Shown here piece after piece: positions 1 to 7,283 of a stretch of DNA of 26,911 nt. This stretch comes from Spirochaetales bacterium (GTDB taxonomy: Bacteria > Spirochaetota > Leptospiria > Leptospirales > Leptonemataceae), in contig JACKOY010000031.1 in NCBI GenBank assembly GCA_024233935.1, forward strand, positions 1-26,911, given 5' to 3'. Position 1 is the stretch's first letter. Each line of letters begins with the position of its first letter. The position numbers were made by a program, and so were the translations under genes. Below the pieces are notes generated by a model. It was not told the DNA's origin, made no database searches, and worked only from the letters and a program-made list of their open reading frames with translations.

Positions 1-103
1 GCCGTCTTCCTGTTTGAAGTCCGGGTGGTGCGAGAACGGGCACTTTTTTTCTTTGCAGCCATGGGGCAGCGTTCATGCTGTGCGGAAGGAGCGTCAAGTT
101 CTA

Positions 104-874
104 ATGCCCTTCGCCATGTTCCAGCGGTTTGCATGCTTGCCCGGGGTTGTTCTACGGACCGTGGCGAAATCGATTGCTCCGTGCGTGCTCCTGCTGGTTG
201 CCACTGGAGCGGCCCGCGCCCAGGCGCCGGCCGCCGATCGTCCGAGCGAAAGCGAATGCCGGCGTCTTTATCGGCATCAACTCGAAGTTGCAACCGCCGA
301 TGTTCAGAATCCGTTGGTCGCGCCCATGTTTGTCCGACGCGAAGAGCTTGCCCGCAGTGATGCAGAAAACGCTTCGATCGCCTTCTGTCGTAACTACGTC
401 ACGCGTTCGAGTATGCAATGTCAGCTCGCCACCAATTCGTTCCCGGAACTGGTGGCCTGTCAGTCCCGGCACGGAAGAACGCCGTCCCCCGAAGAACTCG
501 CCACACAAGGCGAAGGCAATCCCGCCGAACCTGAAAGTGATCGCGATAGCCCCGGGCAGGGGACGACGTCAACGACGGTCGATACAGGTCCCGCTTCTTT
601 GCCCGATGAACGGGTTCCCGCCACGGCCTCCAACTGCAGCCGGGCCTACGATCATATGCTGGAAATTATCGTCAGTGGTGAATCGTTTCGAGCCCGGCCC
701 GATGGTCAGCGCCTGCTTGAGCACTGGAACTCGGCCCCTGCCCGGGAGGCGTTTGTGGAGCGCTGCCAGAGCCGCTTTGCTCCGAACGATGTGGGTTGCA
801 TTCTCGGAGCACGCGAACACGCGATATTGCAGGCGTGTCTGCTTTCGATCCCGGCCGATTCCCCGGGTATTTGA
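104..874 (+). CDS. secreted protein with two Cys-patterned tandem repeats
   Basis: This is a 256-residue protein of unknown function. The first ~40 residues form a signal peptide (hydrophobic run CVLLLVATG, then an ARA-Q type cleavage site), so it is probably periplasmic or surface-associated. The mature part holds two copies of a ~70-residue unit joined by a Pro/Glu/Thr-rich linker. Each copy opens with C-x3-Y-x-H-x-LE and carries three further cysteines; the last three have the same spacing in both copies (C-x10-C-x12-C), which suggests conserved disulfides. I chose ATG 104 because GGAAGGAG lies 12 bases upstream; ATG 116 is an alternative and more upstream starts lack a ribosome site. The alkyltransferase-like gene begins 9 bases after the stop, so the two are probably co-transcribed. 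The pattern recalls small Cys-rich leptospiral lipoproteins, but I cannot assign a named family. Confidence 0.7.
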   Translation: MPFAMFQRFACLPGVVLRTVAKSIAPCVLLLVATGAARAQAPAADRPSESECRRLYRHQLEVATADVQNPLVAPMFVRREELARSDAENASIAFCRNYVTRSSMQCQLATNSFPELVACQSRHGRTPSPEELATQGEGNPAEPESDRDSPGQGTTSTTVDTGPASLPDERVPATASNCSRAYDHMLEIIVSGESFRARPDGQRLLEHWNSAPAREAFVERCQSRFAPNDVGCILGAREHAILQACLLSIPADSPGI

Positions 875-883
875 GAAAGGCCG

Positions 884-1300
884 ATGGCGGTTCGCAATGA
901 CGCGAGTGGTGAAGATGGCGGAGCGACCCGCGAACTGAGCCCATTTACAGAGCGCGTGATCGCGAACCTGAGACGTATTCCTTCCGGGTGTGTTTCGACC
1001 TACGGTGTCGTCGCGGGGCTTTCCGGCAACGTTCGTTCCGCGCGTACGGTTGCCTGGATACTTTCGAGTCTGTCCAGGAATATGCATCTACCGTGGCACC
1101 GGGTCATCGGCGCCGGGGGTCGCATTTCGCTGCCCGGCGCGCAGGGTCGGCGACAGGCCCGGCTACTCCGCCAGGAAGGCGTGGCGATCACCGGGCGCCA
1201 TGATGTGGACCTCGCTACCTACGGATGGCCCCGCGAGAAATTCTCTCGACTTAAAAAGGAAGACACCCAGAGTACGCCCCGGTCAAAACGAAAGGAGTAA
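884..1300 (+). CDS. alkyltransferase-like protein (ATL), MGMT-family DNA-damage binder
   Basis: The 138-residue product matches the C-terminal DNA-binding domain of O6-alkylguanine-DNA methyltransferase. It has the VSTYG segment near residues 37-41, the helix with RSARTVAWIL (51-60, probable Arg finger R54), and the active-site loop as PWHRVIG at 70-76. The acceptor cysteine of the canonical PCHRV loop is replaced by tryptophan (W71), which is the hallmark of ATL proteins. These cannot transfer the alkyl group; they bind O6-alkylguanine, flip the base and hand the lesion to nucleotide excision repair. GAGAAAGG lies just upstream of the ATG. The stop codon overlaps the ribosome site of the next gene, so genes 104-1919 look like one operon. 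The C-terminal ~30 residues are basic and poorly conserved. Family call is firm; repair partners are not in the window. Confidence 0.9.
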   Translation: MAVRNDASGEDGGATRELSPFTERVIANLRRIPSGCVSTYGVVAGLSGNVRSARTVAWILSSLSRNMHLPWHRVIGAGGRISLPGAQGRRQARLLRQEGVAITGRHDVDLATYGWPREKFSRLKKEDTQSTPRSKRKE

Positions 1301-1304
1301 TTCC

Positions 1305-1919
1305 ATGAGGTATCTGTCTCTAACTCTGGCACTGTTCTTTGTGATCCTGGTTTCACCGGTTTCGACGCAGACGCCAGACCTGAACGTTACGGTGAACGCC
1401 CTTCCGCAGACAGCGGCTGAGTTCAGCGCGCTCCGGGATTCCATTGGAAATACACCCCAGGGCGGTGTGGCCCTCTTGATTATGGCTTTACGATTGTACC
1501 AGAGCAACCCGACCGAGGGCACTCCCTGCATGATCATGGCGGTCGACCGGTCGTTGCTTGTCGAAAGCAATCGTGCCGATAGTTACCAGGGGTTCGCCCT
1601 GATGGGTTATGAAGCGTCCCGCAATCAGCGACAGCTCCAGCAGCATCCCTATCTGCCCAACTCCTATATCCGTGGCACGAGTCCTGAAAACGGCTACGCT
1701 CTGCCGGCCGGCCCCTTCGTCTTTGAGATCACGCGCAATCGATACAGCGGTGAAGAAGAGTCGGGTCGCATCAAGCTGTTCATTCGCTCCAGTGGCGCGG
1801 ATTCTCCCAGGCCGGTCACACTGGTGCGTAACAATCGCGGGGTGTGGAAGGCGAAAGAGTACAGCAGCATTGTGGTCGGCATTCGGGCGCCGGCTTCGAC
1901 CACCGACGATGCGCTCTGA
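1305..1919 (+). CDS. secreted DUF6935-like protein
   Basis: The protein has 204 residues, with a clean signal peptide (hydrophobic LSLTLALFFVILV, then STQ near residue 22). The mature part starts with a region on parsing tests and 'TPQGGVALLIMALRLYQSNP', then a segment with YLPNSYIRGTSPENGY, ending in 'KAKEYSSIVVGI'. This order of motifs is what I recall for the DUF6935 family found in spirochaetes and some Firmicutes, whose function is unknown. The identification is from memory of motif pattern and not from a search. The start is well supported by AAAGGAG seven bases before ATG 1305, which overlaps the end of the preceding ATL gene, indicating translational coupling. It ends directly against the stop of the convergent ammonium-channel gene, with no space for a separate terminator. 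Confidence 0.75.
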   Translation: MRYLSLTLALFFVILVSPVSTQTPDLNVTVNALPQTAAEFSALRDSIGNTPQGGVALLIMALRLYQSNPTEGTPCMIMAVDRSLLVESNRADSYQGFALMGYEASRNQRQLQQHPYLPNSYIRGTSPENGYALPAGPFVFEITRNRYSGEEESGRIKLFIRSSGADSPRPVTLVRNNRGVWKAKEYSSIVVGIRAPASTTDDAL

Positions 1920-3986
1920 TTAAACGACCGAAAGCAAGACCAGCGTGGCATCGTCTTCGAAGCCGGCGGTGCCCGTAAAACGGCGCAGTTCCCGCAGTAG
2001 CCGGTCGAGCAATCGACGTGTTCCATTCTGAGCGGAACGTCGGACCATCTCCAGCAGTTGTTCGTCCTGCAGCTCGCGACCGTCGGGCGAGCGGCATTCG
2101 AGAATTCCATCGGTCAACAGCAACACACGATCGCCGGGCTCCAGCTGCAGACCCCACTCGGACAGGCGCGGTTGGTCTAGGATACCCAACATGGGTCCGC
2201 TGCCTTCGAGGGAACTTGGTGTACCGTCGCTGCGTATGAGGATCGGGGGCGGATGGCCTGCGATTGAGTACCTCAGTGTGAGCTTGCCGGGATCGAAGAG
2301 TGCGTAGCAGGCAGTGAGGAAGTGGTTGTGGATGCGGCCGGTCAAGGCCTGGTTCAGCGAACGCAACACAGCCACCGGGTTTTGCATTTCGGAACGAGAG
2401 CCTTCCATAGCAATTTTGGCCATCGATCCCACCAGTGCCGCCGGGACCCCGTGGCCCGATGCATCAGCAATCAACATACCGAAGCGACCTTCCGGATCCA
2501 TGCAATAGTCAAGCAGATCGCCGCCGACTTCCGAAAGCGCAATATAGCGCGACTGAATGCGCGCGCGCTCGGGTGCGGGAACATTAAAACGCAGCAGTTG
2601 TCGTTGAATCTGGCGCGCCATATTCAGCTCGCGGCCCATCTGTTTGCTGGCGCTCTCCAGAGAATCCATCACCAGGTTGTAGCGCTCCGCAATCTGCCCT
2701 ACTTCCGTGAACGGCTCCACCGAGGCCCGCAGACTGAGGTCCCCGGTGCGCGCCTGATGATCCATTTCCTGATACAGATCCAGCGTTGCGGTGGTTGCGC
2801 GATGTTCCGCAATGTTCAGGCCGATCTTCTCCGCTTCGGCCGAGACACGCATGGGAGACCAACGATTGAGAATCCAGAAAAAAGCCAGCGCAGCCCCAAA
2901 CGTCCAGGCAAAGCAGGTCAAGATACCGAACAATTGCGTTCCGATGCGCACCAGCATCGGCGCGTCCGTCCCCAGCAAAACCGGATCTCCAAAGATGGCC
3001 ACACTGAGCGTACCCCAGACCCCGGCAAATCCATGGACCGGTATGGCTCCCACTGCATCGTCAAGTTTGAGACGAACCAGTAGCTGATCGCCGAAGTGCA
3101 TCACGATGCCACCGACTCCGCCGATTACGATCGCAGCCGCGGAGTTGACGACATTGCAGCACGCGGTTATAGATACGAGACCGGCCAGCATGCCGTTGAT
3201 CAGCCAGCGCGGGTCCCAGTACCGGAAGGCCCGAAAACTTACGGCCGCAGCAACCATGCTTCCCGCGCCGCCTGCGAGCATGGTGTTGGTCAGGATTGGC
3301 GCGACCCTTTCGTCGAGGGCGTAGGTGCTGCCCCCGTTAAATCCGAACCAGCCCAATACCAAAAGCAGGCCGCCCAAAACGGCGGTCACCAGGCTGCTGG
3401 GGGGAATGTCATTTCGTCCTGGATGATCAAAGCGTCCGGCCCGGGGACCCAGGACCAGGACACCGGCAAGCCCGACCCAGGCGCCCACGCTGTGCACCAC
3501 GCTGCCTCCGGCGAAATCATGGAAGCCGAGCGCTGCCAGCCACCCGGTTGGACCGTCGTGGGACGTGTTCCAGGCCCAGTGTCCGAACACCGGATAAACA
3601 ACCAAACTGACGAAAACGCACGCGCCCATGTAACTCGAATAGCGTACGCGTTCAGCCACGGCGCCCGAAACGATGGTACAGGCCGTCGCGCAGAACATCG
3701 CCTGGAACAAAAAGAAAACTGACTGCCAGCTGCCTTCGGTACTCAGGGCAGCGAAGTGGGACAGGCCGACGAATCCCCGGAAAGATTCGCCGAACATAAG
3801 TCCGTAACCAACACACCAGAACAACAGGATCGAAATCCAGACGTCCGTGATATTCTTCACGGCCACGTTGATGCTGTTCTTGCTGCGCGTGAGTCCGGCT
3901 TCCAGACACGCAAAGCCCGGCTGCATAACAAAAACGAGCCCCGCACAAAGCAAGACCCACAAGACGTCAACGATGCTCTTTTCCAT
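1920..3986 (-). CDS. Amt ammonium channel fused to HAMP-like linker and SpoIIE/PP2C serine phosphatase
   Basis: This 688-residue membrane protein combines two functions. Residues ~1-395 are an Amt/AmtB channel: FQAMF at 94-98 (Phe gate), FHDFAGGSVVH at 155-165 with Asp157 and pore His165, GWFGFNGGS at 212-220, and VHGFAGVWG at 317-325 with the second pore His318. The twin-His pore is intact, so ammonium conduction or sensing is likely. The typical Amt tail (MRVSAEAEKIGLNIAEH) follows. Residues ~405-455 look like a HAMP-type/coiled-coil linker. Residues ~455-688 are an RsbU/SpoIIE phosphatase with metal ligands in EVGGD (D490, D493), ADASGHG (D508), LLLTDG (D626) and FEDDAT (D678/D679). Such phosphatases dephosphorylate anti-sigma antagonists (STAS proteins). 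No GlnK, STAS or anti-sigma gene is adjacent. There is ~106 bases of upstream space before rnd; I see no convincing promoter or strong ribosome site. Confidence 0.93.
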   Translation of the reverse strand: MEKSIVDVLWVLLCAGLVFVMQPGFACLEAGLTRSKNSINVAVKNITDVWISILLFWCVGYGLMFGESFRGFVGLSHFAALSTEGSWQSVFFLFQAMFCATACTIVSGAVAERVRYSSYMGACVFVSLVVYPVFGHWAWNTSHDGPTGWLAALGFHDFAGGSVVHSVGAWVGLAGVLVLGPRAGRFDHPGRNDIPPSSLVTAVLGGLLLVLGWFGFNGGSTYALDERVAPILTNTMLAGGAGSMVAAAVSFRAFRYWDPRWLINGMLAGLVSITACCNVVNSAAAIVIGGVGGIVMHFGDQLLVRLKLDDAVGAIPVHGFAGVWGTLSVAIFGDPVLLGTDAPMLVRIGTQLFGILTCFAWTFGAALAFFWILNRWSPMRVSAEAEKIGLNIAEHRATTATLDLYQEMDHQARTGDLSLRASVEPFTEVGQIAERYNLVMDSLESASKQMGRELNMARQIQRQLLRFNVPAPERARIQSRYIALSEVGGDLLDYCMDPEGRFGMLIADASGHGVPAALVGSMAKIAMEGSRSEMQNPVAVLRSLNQALTGRIHNHFLTACYALFDPGKLTLRYSIAGHPPPILIRSDGTPSSLEGSGPMLGILDQPRLSEWGLQLEPGDRVLLLTDGILECRSPDGRELQDEQLLEMVRRSAQNGTRRLLDRLLRELRRFTGTAGFEDDATLVLLSVV

Positions 3987-4092
3987 TGGTCCGATTCGCT
4001 TCAGGCTCGTTTGGGTTCAGTCGGAAATTCCAAACTGGCGCCGGGGCCATGGCCGTCCGCGTACTTCAAATCGGTTTGTTTAAAGTTCCCCA

Positions 4093-4710
4093 TCAGTGCT
4101 CAAAGATGTTGTCAAAGCCGAGCCGATCCAGCTCTCGTCGCGCTGGCAAAAAATCAAAGAGCTTCTGGGCCAGTTCTCGTCGCTGCTCTCGCTCGAGAAT
4201 CTCGTCGAGGCGTCGCCGCAACTCGAATAGATAGACCACGTCCAGACCGGCGTACTGAATCTGATCGTCGCTGAGTTGTGCGCGTCCCCAGTCAGAGGTC
4301 TGGAAGCTCTTGTCCATCGTGTTGCCGGTGAATTCTCGAACCAGCTCCTTGAGACCGTGACGGTCGGTGTAGGTCCGACCGAGACGTGAGGCCAGCTTTG
4401 TACAGTACACTCCCTGTAAGTTAATGCCCAGGCGCAACAATAGAAAAAGTCCATCCAGTCGCGCAAAGTGAAAGATCTTCGTGATGGTGCGGTCCTCCAA
4501 AAGGTCCTTAAGGAGGGGCGCGCCTTTCTGTTCGTCGATCTGGACCAGGGCCAGCGGTCCACCTTCTGCGGCAATTTGAACGACACAGAGCCGGTCGCGC
4601 CATGGATTAAGTCCCATCATTTCGCAGTCCAGGGCCAGTTCGGGATACTTGCGCAGCTCGGTGTGAACGTCGGCGGACAGGTCAGCCTGGAATACGAGCG
4701 GTTTCTTCAT
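4093..4710 (-). CDS. short RNase D-type 3'-5' exonuclease (DEDDy)
   Basis: The product has 205 residues and consists only of the DEDD exonuclease domain. Exo I is LALDCEMMGL with D28 and E30; Exo II is KIFHFARLD with D86; Exo III is YAGLDVVYL with Y153 and D157, which defines the DEDDy subgroup. RNase D trims the 3' ends of tRNA precursors and other structured RNAs. The E. coli enzyme is about 375 residues because of two HRDC domains; those are absent, as in many short bacterial homologues. ATG 4710 is preferred over the TTG three bases upstream. It begins 12 bases after the stop of the M14 peptidase gene, so it is probably the last gene of a slt-peptidase-rnd transcription unit, although no strong ribosome site is seen. 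Confidence 0.9.
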   Translation of the reverse strand: MKKPLVFQADLSADVHTELRKYPELALDCEMMGLNPWRDRLCVVQIAAEGGPLALVQIDEQKGAPLLKDLLEDRTITKIFHFARLDGLFLLLRLGINLQGVYCTKLASRLGRTYTDRHGLKELVREFTGNTMDKSFQTSDWGRAQLSDDQIQYAGLDVVYLFELRRRLDEILEREQRRELAQKLFDFLPARRELDRLGFDNIFEH

Positions 4711-4722
4711 CAAGAGCAGTCT

Positions 4723-6327
4723 TCATCGGCTGGAAACCGGGGTCAATTTCAAATGTGCTTCGCAGGCGCCGCCATTGCACTGCACGCGCTGCCGGGCCGC
4801 CAGGTAGCCATCGCGATTGGCCTGCACGGTCACAACGCCGGGACGCTCCAGAAGGAAGTCGAAACGTCCGGTCCGGGGGCGGGTCTCGAAGGATTCCCCT
4901 TCGTAGTAGTCGTACTCTTCGATCGTCACAACTGCTGTGAGCGGTTGGCTCTCCTCGTCGGTTGTGTAGACGGTAACCACCGGGCCTTCGCGAAACGCCT
5001 GGAGCGCCCGCAAAATGATCGGGCGCACGCCGCGTATGGAAAGGCGGCCGAATGGTTCGTAGTCGGGGCTGAGATAGGAACCTTCCACAATGAACGCCAG
5101 GGTGCCATAACGATGAAACAGAAAGTCCTGGTCAGTCCCATCCACGGCGTACAGATTCTTCACCGCGACGTAGTCCCGATCGGGACGGTTGCTGATGCCG
5201 GCCCGCGCCAGTTGCTGACCCAATCGCCAGGCTACATGGGGCCGCGGGTTGGTGGCTTCCTCGGCCGTGTATGGCACGAGAATCTTGGTCGCATAGCAGT
5301 GGAAGGAAAGCGCCAGCGCGAACCGTTCCCGCTCGGCCAGCTGCATGATGGCTGCCACTTCCGGTTCGGATGCCGGCGTTGGCCCTCGAAAATACAGGCT
5401 GCGTCCTTCTCCGCTCGAAGAGCCTTCATAACCGGAATCCCACTGATACGGATAGTTACGATTCAAATCGACGCCGTCTTCTTTGTTCCATCCCGGTGGG
5501 GCCGTTGTATCGCGGGCGTTCTTACGTCCGGAGTAGACATTCCGGTACCAGAAGCTGTCCAGGCCATCGGCATTGACCAGGGGCACGCACCAGATCACAA
5601 AGTTGTCGAGAATATCTTCGTGTTCGCGCTGGCGAAAGAACTCCGTGCCCACCGCGTTGGTCTGTCGGTAAAAGGTTTCGCGGAACGATCGTGCGATAAC
5701 ACCTTCTTCCTCTTCGAAAGCCGGGGTCCCATATAAAAGAAAGTACGCGAAATCGAGCACGTAGTCCACGGACAATGGCTCATTACCGTGATGCGCCCCG
5801 GCGAGAAGCACCGTCGGTCGGTTCCGCTGCTCGGCGGGATTGCGGGCGATCTTCAGTGCGAGAATCGGGCGGCCTTCGTGGGTCTGCCCGATAGTTTCCA
5901 GCCGCGTGATATCCGGAAAACGCTCGGCCAGGGCAAAGAGGATCTTTTCGACCAGCAGGGCATCCTTATAGCCTGACATCCAGACGCGCAGGTCCTGGCT
6001 CAGGTGACGGACAGAAATATCCGGATCTATGAAGCGAAAAGGCGGATCACCAACGATGCGGTAGTCGCCATCTTGCAGGGCAGCTCGATAGTGCACGGGC
6101 ACGCGGTAGATCACATCGCGGTCGACTCGTTCCACTTCCCGCAGTTCTTGATCCGATATGCCGGTCTCCCTTCGCAGGCGATTGCGTTCGGTGGCGCTCA
6201 GGCGAACTATCTCGTGAAAATCCATCCAGCGCAGGGGCAGGCTGTCGCCGGTGGTTGCGTGTTCCGATCGCAGGCTGACGATCAAAAAGACGAGAGCAGT
6301 AAGATTGAGGAGTTGCCGGGGAGCCAC
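4723..6327 (-). CDS. secreted M14-family zinc carboxypeptidase
   Basis: From GTG 6327 the product is 534 residues with a signal sequence (LLNLTALVFLIVSL) and is probably periplasmic or exported. The peptidase domain spans ~110-445. Zinc ligands are the HxxE of AHHGNEP (H180, E183) and H343 in SFHCYATK; the general base is E415 in FIVEGSY. The substrate-binding DLNRNYPYQW motif lies at 288-297, typical of M14 enzymes. The last ~85 residues look like a beta-sandwich (carboxypeptidase-regulatory-like) domain with a Cys pair (C517, C522). Start choice is uncertain: the frame stays open upstream into the transglycosylase gene, but the extra residues look non-coding; TTG 6357 is another candidate. 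It removes C-terminal residues from peptides; whether it acts on peptidoglycan peptides, as its neighbour slt might suggest, is only inference. Confidence 0.9.
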   Translation of the reverse strand: MAPRQLLNLTALVFLIVSLRSEHATTGDSLPLRWMDFHEIVRLSATERNRLRRETGISDQELREVERVDRDVIYRVPVHYRAALQDGDYRIVGDPPFRFIDPDISVRHLSQDLRVWMSGYKDALLVEKILFALAERFPDITRLETIGQTHEGRPILALKIARNPAEQRNRPTVLLAGAHHGNEPLSVDYVLDFAYFLLYGTPAFEEEEGVIARSFRETFYRQTNAVGTEFFRQREHEDILDNFVIWCVPLVNADGLDSFWYRNVYSGRKNARDTTAPPGWNKEDGVDLNRNYPYQWDSGYEGSSSGEGRSLYFRGPTPASEPEVAAIMQLAERERFALALSFHCYATKILVPYTAEEATNPRPHVAWRLGQQLARAGISNRPDRDYVAVKNLYAVDGTDQDFLFHRYGTLAFIVEGSYLSPDYEPFGRLSIRGVRPIILRALQAFREGPVVTVYTTDEESQPLTAVVTIEEYDYYEGESFETRPRTGRFDFLLERPGVVTVQANRDGYLAARQRVQCNGGACEAHLKLTPVSSR

Positions 6328-6434
6328 GCTACGGTACTTGCAGGGCAGGGGTTCCAATCGCGACCACTTTTTGGCGTGCCCGCCGATGGCGAGGCGCAGA
6401 TCGGAGGTGATCCACCGGCTCGGGCGGCACCGGC

Positions 6435-7109
6435 TTATAGAACAACCGGGTTTTGATCCTGAACCAGATAGCCGCCGTCCCGGATGTCGCGGTAGGCCGA
6501 AAGGATCTTGGTCCAGTAGCGTTCTACCCAGTAGCCGCGGCGCACGTTGCCCGGGCCGGCGTTGTAGGCCAGGCAAACCAGGCGAATATCGTTCATCTCA
6601 TGAATCAAATAGTTCAGATAACGCACGCCCTGCTTGATGTTTACGCGGGTCTGAAACAGCAGGGTCGGATCGTCTTCGTCGCCCAGGTTTGCGTTCATCC
6701 AGGCCACGGTAGATGGGAGCAGCTGCATGTAACCCCGGGCGTCGGCGTGGGAGTGAGCTTCCTGGCGAAAGGAAGATTCGACCGCGACCAGGGCAGCCAG
6801 AAAATAGATCGGAACGACCGGCTCACCGTCGATTTCAAAGCCAGGTGGGATTTGCAGCCGGTGAGCCCCGAGTAGCAGCTCGTCCAGAAGCTCGCCTTTT
6901 TGAAGGGCATCCTTGCGCGGATTCATGGCGTTGATGTAGACCCCCAGCCGGACGCGGTAGCCGTTTTCGATCTGTTCCCGCTCCACCTCGCGATGGATTC
7001 GGTTCAGTTCGACCTGCAACGGCCGGCTGAAGGCCAGGGCCGGCAGAACTACCAGAATCAGCGCCAGGCGCCGGCCGGCGGCGTAGAGTTTTTGTATGCA
7101 GCGCACCAT
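6435..7109 (-). CDS. lytic transglycosylase (SLT family)
   Basis: The 224-residue protein begins with a basic segment and a hydrophobic signal (LALILVVLPALAFS). The C-terminal half carries the goose-lysozyme-like SLT domain: the catalytic Glu in VAVESSF (E111), the GYMQLLP motif at 126-132, and AYNAGP at 181-186. The enzyme cleaves the MurNAc-GlcNAc bond of peptidoglycan with formation of 1,6-anhydro-MurNAc, acting in the periplasm. The ~70 residues before the domain are charged and helical-looking with no known motif. It is first in a minus-strand run with the M14 peptidase (about 107 bases downstream) and RNase D. A divergent promoter space of ~175 bases separates it from the outer-membrane protein gene. 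ATG 7109 is followed by a plausible signal peptide, but the ribosome site is weak. Confidence 0.92.
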   Translation of the reverse strand: MVRCIQKLYAAGRRLALILVVLPALAFSRPLQVELNRIHREVEREQIENGYRVRLGVYINAMNPRKDALQKGELLDELLLGAHRLQIPPGFEIDGEPVVPIYFLAALVAVESSFRQEAHSHADARGYMQLLPSTVAWMNANLGDEDDPTLLFQTRVNIKQGVRYLNYLIHEMNDIRLVCLAYNAGPGNVRRGYWVERYWTKILSAYRDIRDGGYLVQDQNPVVL

Positions 7110-7283
7110 AAGTGTGACCAGAATTTGTGCGGCGCACTACCGGTCAAGTGGCTTTTTGCGGTCGATGGCTTTCAGACCTGCTTGGGTTGACACACCTCCG
7201 GACTCCGTTTCCTCTGCGAGCAGCCGCGGATGAACCATCCAGGCTCGTAGAACATGGGAAAGGGCAGGTGGCGGGAGCTGGGC

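Noticed and set aside
4468..5736. 422-codon plus-strand open frame
   Set aside because: Antisense to RNase D and the M14 peptidase, whose catalytic motifs prove the minus strand is coding.
7187..7192. TTGACA as a -35 box for the outer-membrane protein gene
   Set aside because: At the proper 17-base spacing the sequence is TCCTCT, a poor -10 element; not enough for a promoter call.
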